From Eucommia ulmoides (Eukaryota; Streptophyta; Magnoliopsida; Garryales; Eucommiaceae), in contig CM028329.1 in the NCBI GenBank assembly GCA_016647705.1, positions 58,111,231 to 58,175,230 of the forward strand: 64,000 bases of DNA, in the 5' to 3' direction. Each line of letters begins with the position of its first letter. Position 1 is the stretch's first letter. Shown here in pieces: positions 23,367-34,600 of this stretch. Position numbers and translations under genes: made by a program. The notes below the pieces were generated by a model. It saw only the letters and a list, made by a program, of their open reading frames with translations. It had not been told where the DNA came from and did not search any database.

Positions 23367-25545
23367 AATGGAGGGTTCTAATTGTGATGTGAATCTTGTG
23401 CCCAATGATGGGATAAGTAATGTGAATGATAAACCTTCTACAAACTTGATTAATGATGAACTTCCACCAAATCCTTCTAAAAGAAAGCGTTAAGTGGTTT
23501 GGAAACACTTTACTATGATAAAACAACAACATGAATGTACTGATTTACGTAGGGCTGCTTGTAACCATTGCGGAGAAACTTATTTTTGTGATTCTAAGAA
23601 ACATGGTACTTCTACAATGTTAACTCATGCTAATATTCAATGTAAGAAAAATAATGAAAGAGAGCTACCTAAGGGTCAAACAATATTGAGTTTCAAACCA
23701 AAAGCTGGTAGTGATGAGGGTGTCAATTAACTTGTGCCTTGGAGCTTTAGTGTTGATAATTGTAAGAAAACACTTACCAAAATAATAATTGTTGATGAGT
23801 TGCCATTCAAGTTTGTCGAGAATGAGGGGTTTAGGGAATTAATGGAAGTTGCTCAGCCAAAATGGGTTAGAATGCCATGTCGAACAACCGTAGCTAGAGA
23901 TTGTGTTGATCTATATGGAAATGAGAAGAAGAAATTAAAAAAGTTGTTGAAAGGACAAAGAATATGCCTTACCACAGACACTTGGACTTCTTTGCAAAAT
24001 TTGAATTATATGTGTCTAACTGCTCATTACATTGATAGTGATTGGAAATTAAATAAAAAGATTTTAAATTTTTGTTTAGTTTCAAGTCACAAGGGAGAGA
24101 CTATTGGCAAAGAAGTTAAATTATGTTTGTTTAAGTGGGGTATAGACAAATTTCTCACCTTAACCGTTGATAATGCAAGTTCTAACAACGGGGTAATTCA
24201 TTTTTTGAAAAAGAATACAAAATATAGGCAGGGAATTGTTCTTGAGTATGAATTTCTTCATATGAGATGTTGTGCCCATATTTTAAATCTCATAGTGTGT
24301 GAGGGTTTAAAAGAAATGGACAACTCAATCATTAGAATCCGAGGTGCGGTATGATATGTAAAGGGCTCTCCATCTAGAATGGCAAAATTTAAGATGTGCA
24401 CAGATAAAGAAGGCATCGAGTGTAAAAGTCAAGTTTATCTAGATGTGTCAACTAGATGAAATTCAACATATTTCATGCTAGAGAGAGCAATCAAATTTGA
24501 AAAAGCTTTTGATCGTTTACAGGATGAAGATGAAATGTACAAATTTTTTTATAGAGATATTGATGGTGTAGGAAAGGAAGGTGATGTGAATAATAGAGGA
24601 AAGCAAGTGAAAACGGCGTTGGGACTATTGAATAGTGTTGATTGGCAGAAGGTTAGATCATTTGTCAAGTTTTTAAAACTTTTCTATAATGCAACCTTGA
24701 AATTTTCTGGTTCATTATTTGTCACTTCCAATTCTTTTTTTATGCAGCTTATGGTCATTAAAGGTGCAATAATGAATTTGTCAAAAAATTATGATTTGTT
24801 CCTCTCTTTAATGGACAAAGGTATGCAATCTAAATTTAACAAATATTGGGGAAAACTTGACAAAATGAATTCGTTGTTGTTGGTTACGGTTGTTCTTGAT
24901 CCTCGGTATAAATCAAAATATATTGATTGGTGCTTGAGAATAAATTATGATGCCGTAATTGCGGATGAGGTAATGAAAAAGGTTGCGGATCATTTGTCCC
25001 GTTTATATGATTGGTACGCATGTAATGGATTTATTAATGTTGTCGTTACTCAAAGTGTGAGTGATTCGTTACCTGAGAGTGGGTTGGATGAAGAGGAGGA
25101 GGATGTCCGCGCTATGTTTTCATCTCAGTTTCGTAAACATGTAGTGGAGGAATGTAATATGACTTCTAAATCAGAGTTGGATAAATATTTAACTTCCCCA
25201 GTGGAAAATGAAAGTGATGACTTCGAAATTTTGGGGTGGTGGGGAAGTAATTCAACAAAATATCCAATCATTTCTCAAGTTGCAAGGGATGTATTAGCAA
25301 TTCCGGTGTCTACAGTTGCATCAGAATCTGCTTTTAGTACTGGTGGACGAATTCTTGATCCTTTCCGTAGCTCGTTATCTGCAAAGATGGCTGAGGCTCT
25401 CATTTGTACTCAGAATTGGTTGCGGTCTTCAAAGCGGATCAATCTTCGTGAAGCAATGGACGATGTAGAACATATAGAAAATATAGAGGAATGTAATATT
25501 TATTTATTTTATATATCTTCATTTCATTTTCAATGGCATCCTTGA
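23367..25545 (+). pseudogene. hAT transposase, broken by four in-frame stops
   Basis: Begins MEGSNCDVNLVPNDG at 23367 after an acceptor-like GTTTTTAG. In order: BED zinc finger (VWKHF...CNHCGETY...GTSTMLTHANIQC, 23494-23650); RNase-H-like core with TTDTWTS and TVDNASSN and the RCCAHILNLIV block (about 23960-24300); then a linker and the C-terminal dimerisation block (SVSTVASESAFSTGGRILDP, RSSLSAKMAEALICTQNWL, 25300-25430). All segments lie in one consistent frame, interrupted by TAA at 23491, TAA at 23728, TGA at 24352 and a TGA near 24457 where the family has Trp in TRWNS. The C-terminal open frame runs to 25545. Full-length layout otherwise. Confidence 0.92.
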
Positions 25546-26462
25546 ATAAGCATTATTGTGTATAAATTTTTTTATTTATATTATTCTTTTGTTGTAGGAC
25601 TTGTTGGATCGAGTTCGGAAACAACATTGATTGACGATTGATGGTACGTTTATTTAACTATATTCTTTATTATTTGGAAGTTGTACTTTTAATTTTTACT
25701 TGTTGTCATGTGATCTTGGAACATGCTATTGGTGCCGTTTTGGAAATTAGGAGTGACGCGGACTGTAAATTTGTGGTTTTGGAAATTTTGTGTCGTCTTG
25801 AAAATCTAGAAAATTTGATGTGTAATAATAGGTTCAGACTAGTGGATTTTAATCTGTAATTTTGATGTTGTTTTTATGTTTCAGACTTGATTAGTGAGTT
25901 TTTCTGGATTTTATGTTTCACTTTCAGTAATTTTGATTTGTAGGGTGTTTTGGGATTTTATGTTTTACACTTTCAGACTGAAAATTTGATTTGCATGCTA
26001 TAATTTCAGTAATTTTGAGCTGTGGATATTATAATTTCGAAAGAACAGGCCCATTGATTCATCTCAAAACAGGTCAATGGCTGGGTTGACATATTAATCC
26101 GACCCAATCCGAAAAAACGGGCCCAAAAAAACAACCCGATCCGAATTTTTTTTTTCGGCCCAATTAACCTGAACCCGAATTAATTCGGATCAGTCCAAAC
26201 CCGGCCTGACCCGACCCGTGCACACCCCTACTTCCTACAATTGTGGGTCAAAGCGGAAGAGAAAGTGTAGGCGTTATTAAACCTGTTTTTTTTTTTTTTA
26301 GTTTTATGATAATAAAAAATAAAATAAAGGAGAGCAAAGGGAGCACATTAAATTAGTGAGAACAACTGTCATCCACTACTCAAACAAAGCAAACCCACCA
26401 CAATGTGGAATACATCGTTCTTGTCTCTCGTTCATTTCCAAGTAAGACTCTTTTATATATTA

Positions 26463-27658
26463 CTAGTTTTAGCCCCGCGTTAAACGTGGATTTTAAAATA
26501 ATTATTTCGTTTATTTTATTTGATTATTTAAATATAATTTATATTTGTTATTTTTGAAAAAATATTTTGTATTAGTTAGTGGGGTTTATATTGTTTTTTT
26601 TTTATTTCAGTGGGTGAACTATGTATTTTTTTTGCAGTGTTTGAAATATTTATTTTTTCTATTTTGTAATATTTGTTTTCAATTAATATTATGAATATTT
26701 TACTTTTGGATGTTGAAATTAAAAGTACTATTTAATGTTTGATAAATGATAAAATTTTAATTCAACATAATTTTTAATTTTAAAGAAATATGCGTGTTCA
26801 AATTATTTAAAATGAAATTAATTAACAAATACTCTTAATAATTTAAATATACTTAAAATGTTGAGAAAGAAGGAATATAGTGTTGTTGAACTCTTAAAAA
26901 GTTGAAATGTTATAGAAAGAAAAGGAAGAGACAGTATGAGTCCCAAAAAATTGTACAGAAATAATATCATTTATCCATCCCTTAAAACAAAATAAAATGA
27001 CAATATAAATAAAATCTTCAAACTAATAAATGAAACATATACAGAGAAAACCCAATGTTTCACACACAAATCAGACCTGAATTTCATACAAAAAATAAAA
27101 ATAAAAATAATGAATACATTTTTCACTTTTAGCTTGACATATCAACTAATGATCTGGCTCTTTCAATCGACGTCGATCTCAATCTCGAAGTCCTTATATA
27201 AAAAATTGCACATAACCTGAACTAATTGTTTTACAATTGAATGGTAAGATGTTGGCAAGTTATTGACATATACATTGGCAAGATATTGATAATAACAAAA
27301 ATTTAAAGAATAAGCAAAATAATATATAAACATTTAGACAATTTTAAAGTGCCCAATTATGGAGTGAAAAGAAAAGAATCCTTATATAGAGAGTATTTTG
27401 GAGTCCTCTCAAATTCTAACCATTAGTGGCATTATGTGTTTTTAATAAAATTATAACAAAAAAATTATTGAAAACTTTTGACATACTCACACATTAAAAG
27501 CATTAAATTGGTAGAATTATGATAATAAAATCAAGTGAAAAATATTTCTAGTAATTAGAATATACTCAAAATTATGATAAATAAAGAAATTAGAATTGGT
27601 AAACTCTCTTATTTGAAAACTTAGACTTTCACTTTTAGTTTTTCTTATATGATATAGA
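26463..27658 (-). mobile_element. Helitron 2 (non-autonomous, about 1.2 kb)
   Basis: Reading minus: starts TCTATATCATATAAGAAAAA after a host A (27659) and ends GCGGGGCTAAAACTAG before a host T (26462). A stem-loop CCACGTT-T-AACGCGG lies just before the end (one mismatch), about 10 bases from CTAG. TC start, hairpin, CTAG end and A|T insertion site fit the Helitron pattern. The interior is AT-rich; a small GC-richer patch at 27130-27190 may be an exon remnant. No Rep/helicase. Confidence 0.65.
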
Positions 27659-28376
27659 TGTCAATTTTTAACTCATGTATAGGAACTACTGCACAAAAAG
27701 TAAATCTATTTTTTTTTTCATTATTTTTATAAATTGTTATATGAGAAATAAAAAATATAAAAAGTTGAAAAAAGATAAATATCTTTTTTGCTTTAAAAAA
27801 TCTAGTAAATTTTTTTATTATTTATTTTAAAAATTGTCTTTTATTTAAAAGTCAAATCTCTTTATTTCAAATATAAAACAAAATATTTTAAATTTATTAA
27901 ACCCACTATATTAATGATAAATAACAATTAAGTTCACTTAAATTCCTATATTTAAGAATAACTGTACTATTTAAACTCATTTAAATAAAATAATAAATTG
28001 AGAAATTATGAAGAAATAAAAAAAATAGTTTTATGGGTTCTCATTCAATCTTAAGTTTAGGTTTCCAATTTTAAGTTTTACATATAGATAATAAGATGTA
28101 CATTAACTTTAGTAATAATACATAAATTTACAAAAATCATGAAAATAATATATGGTCTTCAATATTAAATTTATTGAAATTAAATTAAAAAAATATTAAA
28201 GAGAAAATATAATTTTTGAAAACTATGGACATTAAATATATAGAAATTATAGAAATAATATATCAACATTAATTACAAAAATTTTTGTATATTAATTTTA
28301 CGAAATGTATAGAAATAATATATGGACATTAATTTTAGTAATATTATAAAAACATTAAATTTAAAAAAATTAAATT
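27659..28376. other. AT-rich intergenic DNA
   Basis: No gene seen. The final part (28085-28376) carries the degenerate GGACATTAAAT / GAAATAATATAT repeat also present at 18930-19530. Confidence 0.5.
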
Positions 28377-28840
28377 TGATGAGAGTATTTTTTAGCATCA
28401 CCGAGTCAGCACTTGGGCCCGGCCCCGTGTCTACTATCGCCAACAGTTTCTCCACAGGCCTGCGGGCTTCTCCAGATGGGCCCAAAACCAAACTCATTAC
28501 TATGCAATCATATTATGCAATTTTCATTTCTATAAATACTGGAACAAATTAATGCCATAAGGTAATGCTCATTTTTCTAATTGATGCGTATTAAACTCTT
28601 TTTCTCTCTGAAACCTTATTCTCGTGCCGGAGGGACTTTTCGGGAAACCCCCGACTAGGTTCCTTATGCAGATATAAGTCACTGAGGGAGTAGGATTTTG
28701 GACACAGCAGGTTAGTCCTTCTAGGACACAATACAGCTTATGTGAGGAATTTTCAACCATCGACTTTACCTCAGCGAGAGGACCCACCCGTCATTCGATT
28801 AGACCATACTCGAGATGTGTTCTAATTTTATACACCAACA
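28377..28840 (+). mobile_element. Solo LTR (464 bp), TSD AAATT
   Basis: Flanked by AAATT at 28372-28376 and 28841-28845. It starts TGATGAGAGTA and ends TACACCAACA (TG...CA). It contains a TATA-like box (TTTCTATAAATACTGG, about 28525-28540) and GCCGGAGGGACTTTTCGGG, also found in modified form in the solo LTR at 52489-53088, so both probably derive from one retrotransposon lineage. No internal coding region. Confidence 0.85.
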
Positions 28841-28904
28841 AAATTAAATAAATAGTATCAAATTAGATTCATTTATTTTATTTTACATCTCTGCCTTCAC
28901 ATGC

Positions 28905-31410
28905 GAGTTAATAATAACAACATATCAAAAAAATAATAAAATAAGATTTATTTTTGAAAAATTTATTATTTAGTCCTCTCTTAATAGTCTATTGAGGAAT
29001 CAAACACAATTAAGTTTTTAGACCCTAAGAATCTTTTAGGAAAAAATCCTTGCATATTGGCTACTATGTTCACTCTTAATTACGAATCAATCATTTTATC
29101 TTATTTAATAAGACAAAATTGGATAGCAGAAGTGTTAACGTTAACGTAAAACACTTCAAGTAATACCTCTTACTTATATTACAAAATTACATTTGAATTC
29201 ACGTTAACGTTATTGCATTCAAGTTTTTTTTTTTTTTTTTGGCACGTTAACGCATCTTCCTCATCTGTTTATGTGTGTTACGTTAACGTTAATTTATTTT
29301 CACAACCTGATTTAACGTAAACTGTTCAAGTAAAGCATCTTACCTATATTACAAAGCTACAATTGAATTTCACGTTAACGTATTGCATTCTATGTTCTTT
29401 TTTGTGTGTTCATGTTAACTCATCATCCCTCATGTGTTTTGTGTGCGTTAACGTTTACTCATTTTCAGCAATACACCCTACTTGTATTTCTTTTTATTTT
29501 GTTAAATATTGTCTATGTTACAAAACTACGATTTGAAATTCACGTTAGTGTTAATGCATTTTCATTTTTTTTTTTGTGTATTTCAAGTTACCGCATATTT
29601 CCTCACTTGTTTGTGTGCATTAAACGTTAACGCATTTTTCACCATCAAACTGTGGGTTTTAACGTTAACGTATTTTGTTTTTTGGAGGTTTTGTATGTTA
29701 AAATATTTTACTTGAATATTTACGTTAACGTTCTGTCGCATGCTTTTGTCTTGTGTGCGTTAACGTTAACTACTACTCTGATTTGAATATGTGGTATTTT
29801 GCCATTTTAAGTTGAATGTGTGTTTGGGTTGGGTTTGCATTAACGTTAATGCACAATTTTTTTGTCTCTTTCTGTGTTATCGTTAACGCATTTAATGTTG
29901 TCCAAAAAAATATATGTTAAAAAATCACGCAAAAACACTAACGTTGACACAAAAATAACACTCCCTCCACCTCCACCACCATTCATATCCCTACCATAAA
30001 AAACAAATCTCAAAAACATCTAGATCTGAAAATAATCTCAAAAATATCCAGAAACATTTTATCCCCACCATAAAAAATATTATGTTCACTCAAAAAACAA
30101 ATCTAAAAAACATTCAGATCTGAAAATGAACTGGGTATAAAACATTACTCAACTTTACTTGAAAAAAATAAAATAAAAAATAATGCAAAACCCATATCCG
30201 AAATTCAAGAGAGAAAGACTACAAGTAAAGTAAATAGCTGAATGTTTGGGTTGAATTTACGTTAACGTTAATGTACATTTTTTTTATCTCCTTCTGTGTT
30301 AATGTTAACGCATTTAATGTTGTCAAAAAAATACTAACGTTAACGTAACGTAAAATTAACACTCCCTCTACCTTTACCACCATTCATATCTCCACTATAA
30401 AAAAACAGATAAAAATAAAATAAAATAAAATAAAATCCCAAAAACAATCACTCAAAAAAATCATACAAATGGCGTTCGGTTCTTTCAAAACTCTTCAACA
30501 ATCGTTCAGATCGAACAAATCTGAGAATGAACAGAACAATTTAAGAACAAATCGAACAAATGGCGTTCGAATTCGTAAGAATCTGAGAAATAGAAAGAAA
30601 TGAGAGAAGAAAATGAAATCGAATCGAATAAAACTCAGATCTGGACAAATTTCGGCCTCCTTTTGGCCAGATCTGACCTCGACGGTGGTAGAGGAGGCGT
30701 CGCTGGCGTCGTCGAAAGTGAAGAAGAACCTCCAGTTGTCGGATTTGGCAAGTGGTAGCCGACGGTTGTCTGATCTGGATAGTAGTGGAGTTTGGTGGTG
30801 GGATCTGGTCGCGGTAGGTGGTGGGATCTGGTTTAGTTTGGAGCATCACTGAAGCTGCGACGGCTAACGACCGACGTATTTGGTTCCTCATTCTGCCGCT
30901 GAACGGCATCATCATGATCTCTCTGTTTTCTGTTATGTCTAACTCCGTCGCTTCTTCGCCGGAGTTCAAGAACCTCGTCGACTTGAACACTACAGGCTCT
31001 TCCCAGATGGGTCCAAACCTATTTCGGCGACCATGAAATTCACGAGAGCTTGAGAGAAAGGAAAATTCGCCGAGATGTGAGTGAGAGATTGGTTTAGAGA
31101 GAGAAAGAGATGCGAGTTTAGAGAAAGAAATGTGTGAATGAATTACGTGACAAAGAGAGAGAGAAGACACGTTAACATTTAATGTTACTAAAAGAGAAGG
31201 GGTCTTGTCTTAGGGGTATGTGCGTCTTTTTACTATTTTTTTTTTGTCTTTGGAGAATTAAAAATTTAATTAATTATACTTTGAGGTTTCATTCCTATAT
31301 TAATAGTTGAAAATAATTTCTTTTTAAAATAACTAAATAATAAAAATCTCTTTATTTTAATAACAATAGCATATCATAAAATAATAAAATAAAATTTATT
31401 TTAATAATAA
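28905..31410. mobile_element. Element B: second copy of the GTTAACG-palindrome-rich element
   Basis: Left end AAATTTATTATTTAGTCCTC near 28960, then CACAATTAAGTTTTTAGACC and a motif field (29130-30350) with about 20 degenerate copies of GTTAACGTTAACG. Then come CCACCACCATTCATATC (twice, near 29975 and 30380), a GC-richer segment (30630-31030) and a GA-rich end (31080-31170). A longer relative of element A. A minus-strand frame (30541-31170, 209 codons) spans the GC-rich part, but I recognise no domain and do not call it a gene. Similar AT stretches of about 35 bp (CATATCA...AATAATAAAATAA) flank it at 28921 and 31371. The right end lies about 260 bp upstream of the MCCA start codon. Confidence 0.5.
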
Positions 31411-31517
31411 TTGCATTGACACAATTTGTTCTTGTGGTTTTGGATAACTTTGTTTTTTATTTATTCAATATTTTAATGGGAAAAAAAAAGATTTGTCTAA
31501 ATCTGCCAGGCAAGCTC

Positions 31518-31523
31518 CACGTG
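31518..31523. promoter_or_regulatory. G-box CACGTG upstream of MCCA
   Basis: Perfect CACGTG 147 bp before the MCCA ATG, in non-repetitive DNA between element B and the coding region. G-boxes bind bZIP and bHLH factors; plant MCCase is known to respond to darkness and sugar starvation, so a role is plausible but inferred. It may lie in the promoter or the 5' leader, since the transcription start is unknown. Confidence 0.45.
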
Positions 31524-31669
31524 AATGTTCCCATCCGGTTCATATCCAACAAGAGGATCCGAAAGATCGACCCGATTGAAAAGAGTGCCAGAACTGGCAC
31601 TGATAAAAATAGTTTCACTGAAAATATTCTCTTCTTACCGAGAAATCGATTGTCCGTACGCCGATCGCA

Positions 31670-34600
31670 ATGTCGTCGTTGACGTGGATTTTCTGCCGGA
31701 AGCTTCATCGCAGGCAGCACTTCTCCGGTCTCCAATCGAGATTGTTCTCCGCGACGCCGGATGCAAACAATAGGAGGATCGAGAAAATTCTGATAGCCAA
31801 CAGAGGTGAAATAGCGTGTAGGATTATGAGGACGGCGAAGCGATTGGGGATTCGGACTGTCGCTGTCTACAGCGACGCTGATGAACACGGTCTCCATGTG
31901 AAGTCGGCAGATGAAGCTGTTAGGATTGGCCCTCCGCCGGCTCGGTTGAGTTATTTGAATGCTTCGTCGATCATCGAAGCCGCAACTCGGACTGGTGCGC
32001 AGGTAAAATCTCCTGACGGTCTGCATTTCGTTTTTTATGTGGTTTTGATTGCTAGGCGATCAATGAACAGTGTGCGCGTAGTTGAACTGTGTAGCAATTA
32101 ACAAACTCTGCCTCTGATTACTTCGAAACTCATGATGAGAAAATCACGTGACTGCTTCATTGGAGTTCATGAGCTGGTCAATTGTCTACCTATTTGTGTC
32201 ATTCTATTTCCTTAAATAGTCGAGAGTTCTTGATGTATATCTGTTTGTCAATTGCAGTTGGAGTTTCAGTTTACGTATATTGAGTTTTGAAAAAGCAGAA
32301 ATGTTGAAACAACCAAGTTAGTAGCATCGATTATGATTGGCGCTCTGTCCTTCCATGTCTCTCCTGTCTCAATGCTGTTCGTTAGCTTTGTTACATGCAC
32401 ATAATGTGATAATGTAAATTTCTATCTTGTCTTGGGCTCTTAGCGGCTCTGTGCTGTTCGGTCTTCACTGGATGTCGAATTTATCACATGAAAATGGTTC
32501 TTTACTGAGTATGTTTTTCTCGTTGATTGTTAGGCTATCCATCCTGGATATGGTTTCTTATCCGAAAGTGCCGATTTTGCCCAACTATGTGAAGACGAGG
32601 GTTTTACATTTATTGGACCTCCTGCTTCTGCTATCCGGAATATGGGTGACAAAAGGTACAAAGGGTGTCTTGTGTTCTGCATTGTGGTCCTTAATCCTGG
32701 TTTGCCGCTAGATGAATTAGCATCACTCAGTCTCTTAGAAAATATTTGTCAGGGTGGAGAACCTAGGAAGCATAATCTGATTGCTGTCTGGTTGTTGTTT
32801 TTAGAGTAATGCATTTTCTTGTCCAAATGTTTGGAAGTCTTATGCCAATTTGCTGCTTAAATACTTGAACATCCCGAACCATGAAGTGAATTCATTTAGT
32901 TAAATTTCATAATTTACAAAAATAATTTTATCTAGTTTCCTCAGCTTTTCCTCTTCATCTCTATTTAAAATGCTTTTTAATTTTTTATTTATTTACGTGT
33001 TTTCATACTGATCATCTTTACATGCCAATCAGTGCGTCAAAGAAAATAATGGGTGCAGCGGGTGTACCACTTGTGCCTGGATATCATGGTGATGAACAAG
33101 ATATTGATCTTATGAAGTCGGAAGCGGATAAAATTGGATATCCTGTTCTCATAAAACCAACCCATGGAGGTGGAGGAAAGGTGTGTCATTCTTTGGATAT
33201 TGTCAGTGTCATATTGTCCGAAGTCCATTGATGGTATAACTGTTGTGAAAGAATGTTTTACTATGTACCTTTTATATGGTATCCCTAATCCACATAATTT
33301 GAACAGGCAGTTGACGTCATTCGATCTGATTCATTTTTATATTGTTACTTCACCTATATTTAGTCCCTCTTACTAGGGTTGAATCAATTAGCTTTGGTCA
33401 GCTGAAGTCAATTTTACGTTGCTTTAACTTAAAAAATAAACAAACAAAAAGGAAAAACTAAGACAGTAGTGGGTTGATTAATACTATATGGATGGATTTG
33501 TTGAAGAGGAATCATTGGTTCATATAGGCATTTTAACAAGCACCTGGTGTCTGTAGTGACTGCATGCCTTGGTGTATCTGATTGGTCATAAATTGCTCTG
33601 GTGGTGGTGTGTGCTTTTGTGTGTGTGATTTCCTACATTGTTGGGCTAATTTGCAAATCAATCAACTGCAAAATTTAATACGAAACCAGGAAATGAATTG
33701 AGAAACTGAATGGACAAAGAAGTGTAAAACATATTGGTGGGTGATGGTGATTCCGCATCTTGCTATTCTGTGATGCTGTAGTGAGAGATTTCAAATTTGT
33801 GACTTATATTTATCGCTTTGTACTGTGTCTAATATTATATAATTCAACCAAAAAAGTTACTTTTTTTTTTTTTCTTTTCTTTTTCCCTTTGGGCCTCGCG
33901 TAACATTTGTCTATCAGTGATTATAACATTCTGGTTGGAGTTTGCATATAGTAAAAGTGTCCTATATTTTGGGGACTCAAAAGTGACTACTTATGTTTTT
34001 TGCCCTTACAGCTGGCTCTCTTAGGGCTAGGATATGGTGGGATGGCTGTCTGATTTAATTGAAATTGATATGCCAGTGAGGCCTATCAAAAGGATATGAA
34101 ATTATACATTAACCTTTTGAAAGAAAGAAGATACATTTAAAAAAAAGGAACAAAATAAAGGGAGTCCCCCCAAAAAAAGAATTTGATAAATTTTATGTGT
34201 GGAAATTATAATCAGTGGCTTGTTAGTATTGTTCCTGTGATTGCCTGGTTGCTTTCAGGGTATGAGGATTGTGCAAAGTCCAAGTGAATTTGCTGACTCA
34301 TTTTTGGGGGCACAACGTGAAGCTGCTGCTTCTTTTGGCGTGAATACAATATTGTTAGAGAAATATATTACACAGCCTAGACATATTGAAGTCCAGGTAT
34401 GGCTATTTGATTGTACTAAATCTTATATATTCATGTCTGCATTTATTTCAATACAGCACCATTTGCTAAATTCAACCTGACTTAGTTCCATGAAGAGACT
34501 TTGGCCTTGACCTTGAATTTGGCTGATGAAGAAGCTATACTTCAGTTTTTAATATTTTAAAGTGATACTATGTTATGTTTGCGTGATGTATTATTTATTC

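Larger units (their letters stand above)
22453..26230 (+). mobile_element. hAT (Ac/Tam3-type) DNA transposon with perfect 8-bp TSD
   Basis: Terminal inverted repeats TAGGGGTGTGCA at both ends, flanked by identical 8-bp duplications CTTCCTAC (22445-22452 and 26231-26238), diagnostic of hAT transposition. Length 3778 bp. Subterminal regions at both ends are rich in GATCCGAA / CCCGATCCG-type motifs, usual for hAT transposase binding. A transposase gene occupies the middle but carries stop codons, so this copy is probably not autonomous. It sits inside Helitron 1. Confidence 0.93.
19531..26462 (-). mobile_element. Helitron 1, carrying gene fragments and interrupted by a hAT element
   Basis: Minus-strand orientation. 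The 3' end is well formed: reading minus, CCCGTGC-TTA-GCATGGG (plus 19542-19558, 7-bp stem with one G-T pair), then 7 bases, then CTAG (19531-19534) followed by T. That is the family's hairpin-plus-CTRR terminus. The 5' end is less certain; minus-strand TAATATATAAAAGAGTC, directly after the CTAG of Helitron 2 at 26463, looks like a Helitron 5' end lacking its leading TC. Inside are XPB and probable CNOT10 fragments in the Helitron's own orientation, an unidentified fragment (22020-22380), and a hAT insertion (22453-26230). Without the hAT it would be about 3.1 kb. No Rep/helicase gene: non-autonomous. Confidence 0.65.

Noticed and set aside
30541-31170. 209-codon open frame on the minus strand in element B
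   Set aside because: Lies in the GC-rich, GA-tract-bearing part of a repeat. No domain recognised and low-complexity composition; kept only as a remark under element B.
31457-32026. 189-codon open frame on the minus strand over MCCA exon 1
   Set aside because: Antisense shadow of the GC-rich MCCA first exon; no recognisable domain, and the plus-strand coding is certain.
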